Origin: an uncultured Flavobacteriales bacterium
Lineage (GTDB): Bacteria > Bacteroidota > Bacteroidia > Flavobacteriales_D > Parvicellaceae
Reading direction: 5' to 3'
Assembly (NCBI GenBank): GCA_937924345.1
Contig: CALDTD010000287.1
Span: forward strand, 1 to 6,956
DNA length: 6,956 nucleotides
This document shows positions 1 to 5,785 of this stretch, one piece after another. The position numbers and the translations under genes are program-made. The notes under the pieces were generated by a model that saw nothing but the letters and a program-made list of their open reading frames with translations, had not been told where the DNA came from and made no database searches. Positions within the stretch are counted from its first letter, which is position 1; each line of letters begins with the position of its first letter.

Positions 1-844
1 AAACCTGATCATCAGATAATTTAAACTTCTTTTGTACAAATTGAGAAATTCTCAAGTTAGCTTGATGGGGAATTAATAAATCTATATCCTTAGATTCAAT
101 ATTGTTCTTTTCTAACCCTTCAATTATAGCTTCAGAAAAACGTGTAACGGCATGTTTAAAAACAAATGGCCCATTCATGTAAGGGAAGTAAGATAAATCT
201 TCTTCATTATTCTCGAAGTGTTTAACCCACTTTGTTGGATTAGGACTCACAAGGGCTAATTCCTCTGCAAATTGACCTTCAGAATGTAAATGCGATGATA
301 AAATTCCTCTTGAATTGTCTTCTGTTCTAGTTAAAACAGCTGCTCCTGCACCATCACCAAAAATTACTGCCATATTTCTACCTCTTGTAGACTTGTCTAA
401 CAAACCTGTTTGTGCTTCTGCTCCAACAACCAATATATTTTTATACATTCCTGTTTTTATAAATTGATCCGCCACAGACAAACCATAAATAAATCCAGAA
501 CACTGTGCTCTTACATCTAATGCTCCAACAGTAGGCATTCCTAATAAATGTTGCAGCTGAACCCCACCACCTGGAAAATAATAGTCGGGACTTAATGTAG
601 CAAAAACAATAAAATCGATTTCTGAATGTGACAAACCTGAATTTTTAATCGCCATCTCACTCGCTTTTACAGCCAGTGTAGTAGCAGTTTCTCCAGATTC
701 TTTATCTAACCATCTTCGTTCTTTAATTCCCGTTCGTTCTTGAATCCACTCGTCGTTGGTGTCTATAAACTTAGATAAATCGTCGTTAGTAACTATATTT
801 TCTGGAACATAATGACCAGTTCCGATAATTTTGGAATTAAACAT
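1..844 (-). CDS. fabH: Beta-ketoacyl-ACP synthase III (FabH-type), partial, 3' end outside the window
   Basis: This is a KAS III enzyme, which condenses an acyl-CoA primer with malonyl-ACP to start fatty-acid (or related acyl) chains in the cytoplasm. Reading starts at the ATG at 844-842 and gives 281 codons without a stop before the window edge. Seen: an N-terminal KIIGTGHYVPENIVTN stretch as in E. coli FabH, DEWIQERTGIKER at about 31-43, the catalytic Cys in AQCSGF (Cys115), the GDGAGA glycine motif at 163-168, and PHQANLRIS with the catalytic His260. The third catalytic residue, the Asn of GNTSAAS, lies beyond the edge. Family members are about 330 residues, so roughly 50 are missing. It has the segment PDYYFPGGGVQLQ near residues 86-98 where E. 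coli has HAFPSAACQIQ; Bacteroidota often carry more than one FabH-like protein, so this could be a second copy serving a specialised lipid. It is divergent from rnpB and has a consensus promoter just upstream. Family is near certain; the exact paralogue is not. Confidence 0.93.
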   Translation of the reverse strand, partial: MFNSKIIGTGHYVPENIVTNDDLSKFIDTNDEWIQERTGIKERRWLDKESGETATTLAVKASEMAIKNSGLSHSEIDFIVFATLSPDYYFPGGGVQLQHLLGMPTVGALDVRAQCSGFIYGLSVADQFIKTGMYKNILVVGAEAQTGLLDKSTRGRNMAVIFGDGAGAAVLTRTEDNSRGILSSHLHSEGQFAEELALVSPNPTKWVKHFENNEEDLSYFPYMNGPFVFKHAVTRFSEAIIEGLEKNNIESKDIDLLIPHQANLRISQFVQKKFKLSDDQV

Positions 845-874
845 ATCTGCTTGTTTGTCTTATTTAATAATGTT

Positions 875-904
875 CAAAGCTAATAAATTTTACCAATAAC
901 CAAA
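875..904 (-). promoter_or_regulatory. Bacteroidota-type promoter of the FabH-like gene
   Basis: On the minus strand TTTG (904-901) is followed after 18 nt by TAGCTTTG (882-875), an exact match to the TAnnTTTG -7 box of Bacteroidota with an upstream TTG element. Transcription would start near 869, leaving a leader of about 25 nt before the ATG at 844. No Shine-Dalgarno sequence is visible, as is usual in this phylum. Confidence 0.6.
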
Positions 905-924
905 GTATATCAATTCTTAACGTG

Positions 925-932
925 TATATTTA
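925..932 (+). promoter_or_regulatory. Possible -7 box of rnpB
   Basis: TATATTTA matches seven of eight positions of TAnnTTTG (last base A instead of G). It ends 4 nt before the predicted first base of the P1 helix of RNase P RNA. No convincing TTG element lies at the expected distance upstream, so the call rests on the -7 box and its position. Confidence 0.35.
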
Positions 933-936
933 CGAC

Positions 937-1315
937 GCCAAACCGTTCTATCGCTCTAACAAAGGTTAGTGAGGAAAGTCCGGGCAGCAAAGAGTAGTAT
1001 GCTTCCTAACGGGAAGAGTTTCGTTTATTCGAAATATAGAAAGTGCCGCAGAGATTTAGACTTCCTTTTGTAAAAAAGGTAAAGGTGAAAAGGTGGAGTA
1101 AGAGCCCACCAGTACAAATGGTAACATTAGTAGCTAGGTAAACCTCATACGCTGAAAGACCAAATATACCAAAGCGCATAATTAACCTTATGCAAAGAGT
1201 TACTCGCTCTATTTGGAGGGTAGGTTGATAGAACTTATTAGTGATAATAAGTCCAGATAAATGATAGAACTTAGTTTTTTTTAAACTGAGACAGAACCCG
1301 GCTTATAGGTTTGGT
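937..1315 (+). ncRNA. rnpB: RNase P RNA, bacterial type A
   Basis: This is the catalytic RNA of RNase P, which with the RnpA protein removes 5' leaders from pre-tRNAs. The universally conserved core is visible: GAGGAAAGTCCGGGC at 971-985, the AAGGTGAAAAGGTGG and GTAAGAGCCCACC block at about 1081-1110, GCTAGGTAAACC at about 1133-1144, GGGTAGGTTGATAGA at about 1218-1232, and AGACAGAACCCGGCTTATAG at 1288-1308 that pairs back to form P4. P1 closes the molecule: GCCAAACC (937-944) pairs with GGTTTGGT (1308-1315), eight pairs with one G-U. A 6-bp hairpin at 1176-1193 fits P12, and an 8-bp hairpin capped by GTGA lies at 1233-1252. A run of T follows P1 (1317-1322). Length about 379 nt is typical. 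Ends are set from P1 and may be off by a few bases. Confidence 0.97.
1286..1313 (+). promoter_or_regulatory. Possible promoter of the O-methyltransferase gene, inside the rnpB 3' end
   Basis: CTG (1286-1288), 17 nt, then TAGGTTTG (1306-1313), which matches TAnnTTTG exactly; CTG is one base off the upstream TTG. Spacing equals that of the other promoters here. The bases are also part of conserved RNase P RNA structure, so the match may be accidental. A start near 1319 would give a leader of about 20 nt. Confidence 0.3.
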
Positions 1316-1339
1316 ATTTTTTAACTTAAGTATTATAAA

Positions 1340-1981
1340 ATGGATTTCATACCACAAAATATCGATGATTTTTCTGCTGATCATACTAGCCCCGAAACAG
1401 CTTTACTTTATGACTTAAACCGTCAAACGCATATACAAATAATGATTCCTCGTATGCTATCGGGACACATACAAGGACGAATTTTGAGTTTATTTAGTAA
1501 AATGATAAAGCCAAAAACTATTTTAGAAATTGGAACTTATACGGGATATAGTGCTTTATGCTTAGCCGAAGGATTAGCAAAAGATGGTAAATTACTTACA
1601 ATTGATAAAAACGAAGAATTAGAAGAATTTACGCAGTCCTATTTTGATAAAAGTGACTTCTCTTCGCAAATAGATTTTAGAATTGGTAACGCAATGGAAA
1701 TTATTCCCACATTAAAAGAAACGTTTGACATTGTTTTTATTGACGCTGACAAAGCAAATTATTCTAATTATTTTGATTTAGTAATTAATCAGACCAATAC
1801 TGGAGGATTTATAATTGCAGACAATGTGCTCTGGAGTGGAAAAGTCGCAAAACCGATTGACCCAAAAGACAAGGATACTCAAGCAATGGCAGATTATTGT
1901 AAAAAAATACACGAAGATTCTAGGGTAGAAAATATTTTAATGCCCGTAAGAGATGGGTTAATGATTGCGAGGAAATTATAA
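1340..1981 (+). CDS. Class I SAM-dependent O-methyltransferase (CCoAMT/YrrM family)
   Basis: This is a cytoplasmic methyltransferase of the caffeoyl-CoA/catechol O-methyltransferase family (Methyltransf_3), which uses SAM and a divalent metal to methylate a hydroxyl group. Its 213 residues are the usual bacterial length. Seen: SAM-binding motif I LEIGTYTGYSALCLAEG at 62-78, an acidic residue after strand 2 (TIDKNEE, 87-93), IDADKANY at 134-141 with the metal ligand candidate Asp135, ADN at 160-162 supplying the other metal ligands, VLWSGKVA at 163-170, and the C-terminal PVRDGLMIARK at 202-212. The substrate cannot be read from sequence. The family contains the B. subtilis tRNA 5-hydroxyuridine methyltransferase TrmR (YrrM), so a tRNA substrate is one possibility, and neighbouring rnpB is no evidence for or against. 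It starts 24 nt after the rnpB P1 helix. Its stop codon touches the U-tract end of the opposing candidate small RNA. Confidence 0.92.
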   Translation: MDFIPQNIDDFSADHTSPETALLYDLNRQTHIQIMIPRMLSGHIQGRILSLFSKMIKPKTILEIGTYTGYSALCLAEGLAKDGKLLTIDKNEELEEFTQSYFDKSDFSSQIDFRIGNAMEIIPTLKETFDIVFIDADKANYSNYFDLVINQTNTGGFIIADNVLWSGKVAKPIDPKDKDTQAMADYCKKIHEDSRVENILMPVRDGLMIARKL

Positions 1982-2198
1982 AAAAACCCATACAGATTTG
2001 AGGTTTGTTAAACTTCTGTCTAACATGGTTGAGAACGCAGCTAAAGGTTTGTAATCCGACTGGCGATCTAAAAGAACGGTCGGCACGCCATTGCTTAAGC
2101 GATTAATCCCCAATTTTTATAATTGTTAAGTTTAAAAAACTATACTGTATGGGCGGCTTTCGCCTAGAATTAAAACTGACCTCGGTGGGCGTTAATTC
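1980..2198 (-). ncRNA. Candidate structured small RNA, 6S-RNA-like shape, unassigned family
   Basis: I do not recognise a family, but several signals agree on a minus-strand RNA of about 215-220 nt. Read 5' to 3': a 7-bp stem GAATTAA/TTAATTC (2198-2192 with 2173-2167), a GGC-GAAA-GCC tetraloop hairpin (2164-2155), then a long-range closing stem CCCATACAG/CTGTATGGG (2153-2145 with 1995-1987) followed at once by seven U (1986-1980). Inside the closing stem a second helix pairs 2140-2128 with 2015-2003 (12 of 13 positions). Weaker inner helices continue the rod: 2127-2124 with 2025-2022, 2113-2106 with 2036-2029 (eight pairs, three of them G-U), 2105-2101 with 2056-2052, and 2090-2086 with 2065-2061. 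The GNRA loop, G-U pairs and U-tail favour the minus strand. A consensus promoter lies at the right distance. Length and rod shape recall 6S RNA, which binds RNA polymerase; that identity is inference. No open reading frame of note is present. Confidence 0.6.
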
Positions 2199-2203
2199 AT
2201 AAC

Positions 2204-2222
2204 ACAAAAATAGTATTTTTGT
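2204..2222. repeat. 19-bp palindrome carrying a -7 box on each strand
   Basis: ACAAAAATA-G-TATTTTTGT is a perfect 9+1+9 inverted repeat. Each arm contains TATTTTTG, a TAnnTTTG match, on its own strand: 2214-2221 on plus and 2212-2205 on minus. It lies between the candidate small RNA and the ABC operon and could serve as overlapping divergent -7 elements, an operator, or both. It is too AT-rich and too close to both starts to be a likely terminator. Confidence 0.6.
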
Positions 2223-2233
2223 AAGAGAACAAA
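2205..2233 (-). promoter_or_regulatory. Promoter of the candidate small RNA
   Basis: On the minus strand TTTG (2233-2230), 17 nt, then TATTTTTG (2212-2205), a full match to the Bacteroidota promoter form. The predicted start near 2198-2200 coincides with the first base of the 5' hairpin of the candidate RNA, which supports both calls. Confidence 0.6.
2214..2221 (+). promoter_or_regulatory. Possible -7 box of the ABC transporter operon
   Basis: TATTTTTG matches TAnnTTTG and would start transcription near 2227, about 16 nt before the ATG at 2244. No TTG is present at the usual upstream distance; TTAATT at 2192-2197 is the nearest candidate. The promoter may therefore be weak or need an activator. 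The box shares the palindrome with the opposite-strand small-RNA promoter. Confidence 0.4.
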
Positions 2234-2243
2234 TTACTTTTCT

Positions 2244-2885
2244 ATGAAAATAAGATTTTTTAACGTTATCCCAAATCCACTGTCAGATGAAGACTTAACA
2301 ACCTCTGAAGCTTGGGATGCAAACTTAGTGTTAGAAGGTAATTCTCCTTACTTTCTTTCTTCTAATTCTGGAAAGGGAAAAAGTACTTTTCTAAATTATA
2401 TATTTGGATTAAGAAATGATTATCAAGGTAAAATTGAAATTAATGATAAAGAAACTAGAAGCTTTACATTAGATGATTGGGCAAAGTTAAGAAAAGATAA
2501 CATAGCCTATTTACCACAAGATCTTCAGTTGATTCCCCACCTTACAGTATGGGAAAACTTATGTTTAAAGAATCAACTAACTAATCATTGCTCGGAAAAA
2601 GAAATCAAAGATTTTCTCGAAAAGTACAATTTATTAGATAAATTAAATAAACCAGTACAGCAACTCTCTATTGGTCAACAGCAACGTGTAGCTTTAATTA
2701 GAACTATACTACAACCCTTCGAGTTATTATTACTAGACGAACCATTTAGTCATCTAGATGAGGAAAATATAGCAATTGGTTTTGAAATTATAGATAAAGT
2801 TTGCCAACAGCAAAACGCGTTTTATATTATTGCGACATTAGGTTATAATTATGGTGTAACTGCTAATAAAACTTTATTACTATGA
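2244..2885 (+). CDS. ABC transporter ATP-binding protein, LolD/MacB-like, with unusual motif residues
   Basis: This is the nucleotide-binding subunit of an ABC transporter, acting on the cytoplasmic face of the inner membrane with the FtsX-like permease encoded next. Its 213 residues fit the compact LolD/FtsE/MacB type. Seen in order: Walker A SNSGKGKST (40-48), Q-loop LPQDL with Gln92, signature LSIGQQQRVA (141-150), Walker B LLLLDEP (161-167) with catalytic Glu166, and D-loop SHLD (169-172). Three positions depart from consensus: the first Gly of Walker A is Ser40, the second position of LSGGQ is Ile143, and the switch-loop segment YIIATLGYN (194-202) has no histidine where an (S/T)HD-type motif is expected. 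Key residues Lys46, Asp165 and Glu166 are kept, so ATP binding is likely, but the hydrolysis cycle may differ. The stop codon overlaps the next start (ATGA), indicating translational coupling. Confidence 0.9.
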   Translation: MKIRFFNVIPNPLSDEDLTTSEAWDANLVLEGNSPYFLSSNSGKGKSTFLNYIFGLRNDYQGKIEINDKETRSFTLDDWAKLRKDNIAYLPQDLQLIPHLTVWENLCLKNQLTNHCSEKEIKDFLEKYNLLDKLNKPVQQLSIGQQQRVALIRTILQPFELLLLDEPFSHLDEENIAIGFEIIDKVCQQQNAFYIIATLGYNYGVTANKTLLL

Positions 2886-4075
2886 TTAGAAAAGCATTTA
2901 AACCAGCAGGAAATAAAATTACATTAATACTATCCACTTTAGGAACTATTGTAGGCCTATGTTTATTATTAATAGCTGTTCAAGTTTATAACGACATTAA
3001 TATAGCTATAAAAAATAGCAATAATGACCAATTCTTAGTTATAAAAAAGCAAATTACAACACTTAATACCATTGGTGTTGCCTCATCATCATTTAGCACC
3101 TCAGAAATAGAAACCCTTAAAGAGCAATCATTTGTTAGCGAATTAGCTCCTTTTAAAAGTGGAAATGATTTTGAAGTAATGGTCATAATGAATATAGAAG
3201 GAAGCCAATTCCCGCCTTTTTCTACATTAGCTTTTTTCGAATCTATTCCCAACCAATTTATAGATGTTAAAACTAAGGACTGGAAATGGGAAGAAGGACA
3301 AGAAGAAGTTCCTATAATTTTGCCAAACACTTTTTTAGACGCCTACAATTATGGTATAGCTCCGTCTATGGGAGCGCCCCAAGCCAGTAAATCGTTGATA
3401 GGAAGTTTAAAATTTAAACTACGAATAAAAGGTAAACAAGGTAAAACAATATTTTATGGAAGAGTGGTTAATTTTTCTGATCGTGTTAACTCTATTTTAG
3501 TCCCAGAGTCATTCTTAAATTATTTAAATAAAACTTATGGAAATGAAAAACAAACAGAATCTTCTCGAATAATTTTTTCTACACCAAACAAATCTGACCC
3601 TGCAATTGCTTCTTACTTAAAACAGAATGGGTATGAAACCAATAAAGACCAATTAAAAGAAAATATAATACAACAAGTAACCAGTAGTTTATTTTACTTT
3701 TTACTTTCTATCGGTTTAATTATTGTTTTTTTGGCCGCACTTCTATTTTTACTATATAGTCAAATTATTATCAATAAATCAGAGAAAGAAATCAAGACAT
3801 TACTATTACTTGGTTATAAATGGAAGTTTATAACCAAAAATATCATTTATTTATTCGCTAAGATTTATGGAGTGGTTACACTTATCTCATTTATTATTTT
3901 AATTATTTTTAAATGGGTTTTTGATGATTGGCTTGTAAATAAAGTTGACTTGATTTTACCAAGTTCCATCGCATTAATTACTTTTGTAATTGGTTTGGCA
4001 TTTATATTGCTATTCTTGCTTATAAATTACTTAAGCATTAGTAAAGCAATAAAGAAAATTGCTCAACCTAGGTAA
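2882..4075 (+). CDS. FtsX/LolE-like ABC transporter permease
   Basis: This is an inner-membrane protein of 397 residues, the partner of the preceding ATPase, whose reading frame it overlaps by 4 nt. Topology fits the four-segment FtsX/MacB/LolCE fold: one N-terminal membrane helix (about 13-36), a periplasmic domain (about 37-265), and three C-terminal helices (about 269-292, 322-346 and 361-385). After the second helix, KSEKEIKTLLLLGYKWKFI (299-317) resembles the cytoplasmic coupling segment that contacts the ATPase in this family. Transporters of this type do mechanical work on envelope substrates, such as lipoprotein release (LolCDE), efflux (MacB) or hydrolase activation (FtsEX), rather than ordinary import. 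One permease gene with one ATPase gene suggests a homodimer of each. The periplasmic domain shows no motif that tells me the substrate. The three C-terminal helices and charge pattern make the FtsX-like call solid; a LolCDE-like role is only a guess. Confidence 0.85.
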   Translation: MIRKAFKPAGNKITLILSTLGTIVGLCLLLIAVQVYNDINIAIKNSNNDQFLVIKKQITTLNTIGVASSSFSTSEIETLKEQSFVSELAPFKSGNDFEVMVIMNIEGSQFPPFSTLAFFESIPNQFIDVKTKDWKWEEGQEEVPIILPNTFLDAYNYGIAPSMGAPQASKSLIGSLKFKLRIKGKQGKTIFYGRVVNFSDRVNSILVPESFLNYLNKTYGNEKQTESSRIIFSTPNKSDPAIASYLKQNGYETNKDQLKENIIQQVTSSLFYFLLSIGLIIVFLAALLFLLYSQIIINKSEKEIKTLLLLGYKWKFITKNIIYLFAKIYGVVTLISFIILIIFKWVFDDWLVNKVDLILPSSIALITFVIGLAFILLFLLINYLSISKAIKKIAQPR

Positions 4076-4096
4076 TAAAAAAAGTGTTAAAACAGC

Positions 4097-4125
4097 TTTG
4101 TTTAAGCAGCTAAATGATAAATTTG
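4097..4125 (+). promoter_or_regulatory. Promoter of the TlpA-like gene
   Basis: TTTG (4097-4100), 17 nt, then TAAATTTG (4118-4125) fits the Bacteroidota form exactly, with the same spacing as the promoter at 2205-2233. A start near 4131 gives a leader of about 25 nt before the ATG at 4157. It suggests that this gene can be transcribed independently of the ABC pair. Confidence 0.6.
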
Positions 4126-4156
4126 GCGTCATTTAAACATAATCAATTATTAGAAT

Positions 4157-5707
4157 ATGAAAAATATAATTTTCCTACTTTTAATCACATTTGGATTAAA
4201 CAGTTACGCACAGTACAATTTAAAATTTAAGATTGATGGTCTTTCTGATACAACTGTATATTTAGCAAGATACTTAGGAAATCGTCTTTACTACGCAGAT
4301 ACAACTGAATCTAAAAATGGAGTTGCTATATTTTCAAAGGACAATTATGATGGAGGGGTTTATGCAGTAATTTGTCCTGGACCAAAATACTTTGAATTTA
4401 TAATGGCCGATAAAGAAGTGGAAATCGAAACTTCCTTAGACAACTTTATAAAAAACATGAACATTGTAAAATCTAAAGAGAATAAAATTTTCTATGATTA
4501 CATCAACTATATCAACAAGAAAAAACCAGAAGCTAAATTAGTTAGTGAAGCAAAGGCTAAACTAAATCCAAAAAAAGATAAAAAGAAAGTTGCTGAATTA
4601 GAAGAAAAACTTGCTTCTATAGACAAGGAAGTCAAGTCTTATCAGAAAAAATTAGTAGCTGAAAATAAAGACTTGTTGATTGGGCGTATTTTGAATATGT
4701 CAATTGACCCTGAAATTCCTGCAGACATTCAACAGAATGATACTTTACGTTACAAATATTATAAAAAACACTATTGGGATAATATTATGTTAGCAGACGA
4801 GCGATTGGTGCATTCGCCTGTTTTCCATAATAAGTTGGAATTTTATTTCCAAAAAATGTTGTTGCAACAACCCGATACAATTTGTACTAATGCACATAAT
4901 ATTATTGGGCAAATAAAAGAAGGTTCTGAAATGTTTAAATACGTTGTACATTACGTAACTTATAACTATGAAACTTCTAATATTATGGGAATGGATGCTG
5001 TATTTGTATGTATGGCAGATACGTATTATTGCCCGCCAGAAAAAACAAAAGCATTTTGGATAGATAGTGCAAAATTGGTTGAACTTTGTGAACGTAAAGA
5101 TGCTTTAATGCCACTATTATTAAATAAAAAAGCGCCAAATGTTCGGTTAGCTGATTCTACTGAGAAAAATTGGATTGACCTATATAAGGATGTTAACAAC
5201 AAACATATTGCTTTATTATTCTGGGCTGATGATTGTGGACATTGTAAAAAAGAAATTCCAAAAATTAAAGAACTATATGATGAGCTAAAATCTAAAGGGG
5301 TAGATATTGAAGTTGTAGCCGTAGGAACAAGTTTAGAAAACGATGGATGGAGAAAATTTATAAAAGAAAAAGATTTAAAGTGGATAAATATTTCTGATTT
5401 CCCTGGTGCAAACTCTAGTCCAGAAAAGTATATTTACGAACTAGGTGTTACTGATTTACAAAGTCTGAATTTTAGAAAAACGTATGATATATTTAGTACT
5501 CCACAAATTTATTTATTAGATAGCGAAAAGGTTATAAAAGCTAAAAAACTGGATGCGCTAAACCTTGCTAAAATAATGGAATTAAAAGAAGGATTAGATG
5601 AATTAGAATTCACAAAAAAAGAAACAGTAGCGAAAGAGGAAGAGGCGAAGAAAAAGAAAGAACGTGAAGAAAAAGCTGCTGCAGCTAAAGCTGAAAAAAC
5701 AAAATAA
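4157..5707 (+). CDS. Secreted TlpA-like thiol-disulfide protein with DUF4369-like N-terminal domain
   Basis: This is a 516-residue exported thioredoxin-fold protein, probably periplasmic or envelope-associated. A signal peptide covers about 1-18 (hydrophobic FLLLITFGL core, likely cleavage after SYA, before Gln19; no lipobox Cys). Residues about 20-105 look like the beta-rich DUF4369 domain common on Bacteroidota TlpA-like proteins. A Lys/Glu-rich helical or coiled-coil stretch follows (about 120-172), then a helical middle region (about 175-320) that may be DUF5106-like. The thioredoxin domain (about 324-475) has LFWADDCGHCKKEIP with active-site Cys360 and Cys363, and STPQIYLLD with the cis-proline Pro449. 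The protein ends in a highly charged Lys/Glu/Ala tail (about 486-516). CGHC is the protein disulfide isomerase-type active site. Its likely role is thiol-disulfide exchange on envelope proteins; the substrate is unknown. It sits 81 nt after the ABC pair in the same direction, with its own promoter and a terminator behind it. Confidence 0.9.
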   Translation: MKNIIFLLLITFGLNSYAQYNLKFKIDGLSDTTVYLARYLGNRLYYADTTESKNGVAIFSKDNYDGGVYAVICPGPKYFEFIMADKEVEIETSLDNFIKNMNIVKSKENKIFYDYINYINKKKPEAKLVSEAKAKLNPKKDKKKVAELEEKLASIDKEVKSYQKKLVAENKDLLIGRILNMSIDPEIPADIQQNDTLRYKYYKKHYWDNIMLADERLVHSPVFHNKLEFYFQKMLLQQPDTICTNAHNIIGQIKEGSEMFKYVVHYVTYNYETSNIMGMDAVFVCMADTYYCPPEKTKAFWIDSAKLVELCERKDALMPLLLNKKAPNVRLADSTEKNWIDLYKDVNNKHIALLFWADDCGHCKKEIPKIKELYDELKSKGVDIEVVAVGTSLENDGWRKFIKEKDLKWINISDFPGANSSPEKYIYELGVTDLQSLNFRKTYDIFSTPQIYLLDSEKVIKAKKLDALNLAKIMELKEGLDELEFTKKETVAKEEEAKKKKEREEKAAAAKAEKTK

Positions 5708-5728
5708 AAAAAGTACATATCCAAAACT

Positions 5729-5762
5729 AAAAAAGGTATGATTTATAAATCATACCTTTTTT
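5729..5762. terminator. Bidirectional intrinsic terminator
   Basis: A 16-bp perfect inverted repeat (5729-5744 with 5747-5762) has the core GGTATGATTT/AAATCATACC, flanked by A-runs on the left and T-runs on the right. It therefore yields a hairpin plus U-tract on either strand. It lies 21 nt after the TlpA-like stop and 23 nt after the stop of the opposing asnB-type gene, serving both convergent genes. Confidence 0.9.
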
Positions 5763-5785
5763 GTGCAATAAAAATTAAGTATTTA

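Noticed and set aside
2028..2062. tRNA- or tmRNA-like stretch (GGTTTGTAATCC resembling a T arm)
   Set aside because: The stem does not pair properly. There is no acceptor stem, anticodon arm, tag reading frame or CCA end.
2056..2090. Possible pseudoknot from CCGAC/GTCGG interleaved with TGGCG/CGCCA
   Set aside because: The connecting loops on one side are 0 and 2 nt, which is too short for both stems to form comfortably together. They are more likely alternatives, and I cannot tell which forms.
1983..2153. The structured RNA read on the plus strand, as a riboswitch or leader of the ABC operon
   Set aside because: On plus the closing stem is not followed by a T-run, the GAAA loop becomes TTTC, three G-U pairs become mismatches, and no promoter precedes it. 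About 90 nt still separate it from the ATG. The minus orientation explains more, though a plus-strand RNA is not excluded.
2986..3330. Minus-strand open frame of 114 codons
   Set aside because: It lies wholly inside the permease gene, which has clear membrane segments and operon coupling. The translated frame shows no recognisable domain and has no promoter of its own.
4076..4156. Terminator between the permease and the TlpA-like gene
   Set aside because: Only a 4-bp GCTT/AAGC pairing near 4095-4107 without a following T-run is present, so read-through into the next gene remains possible.
5509..5724. Minus-strand open frame of 71 codons
   Set aside because: It is the antisense of the Lys/Glu/Ala-rich end of the TlpA-like gene, giving a Phe/Ser-rich low-complexity translation, which is typical of a shadow frame.
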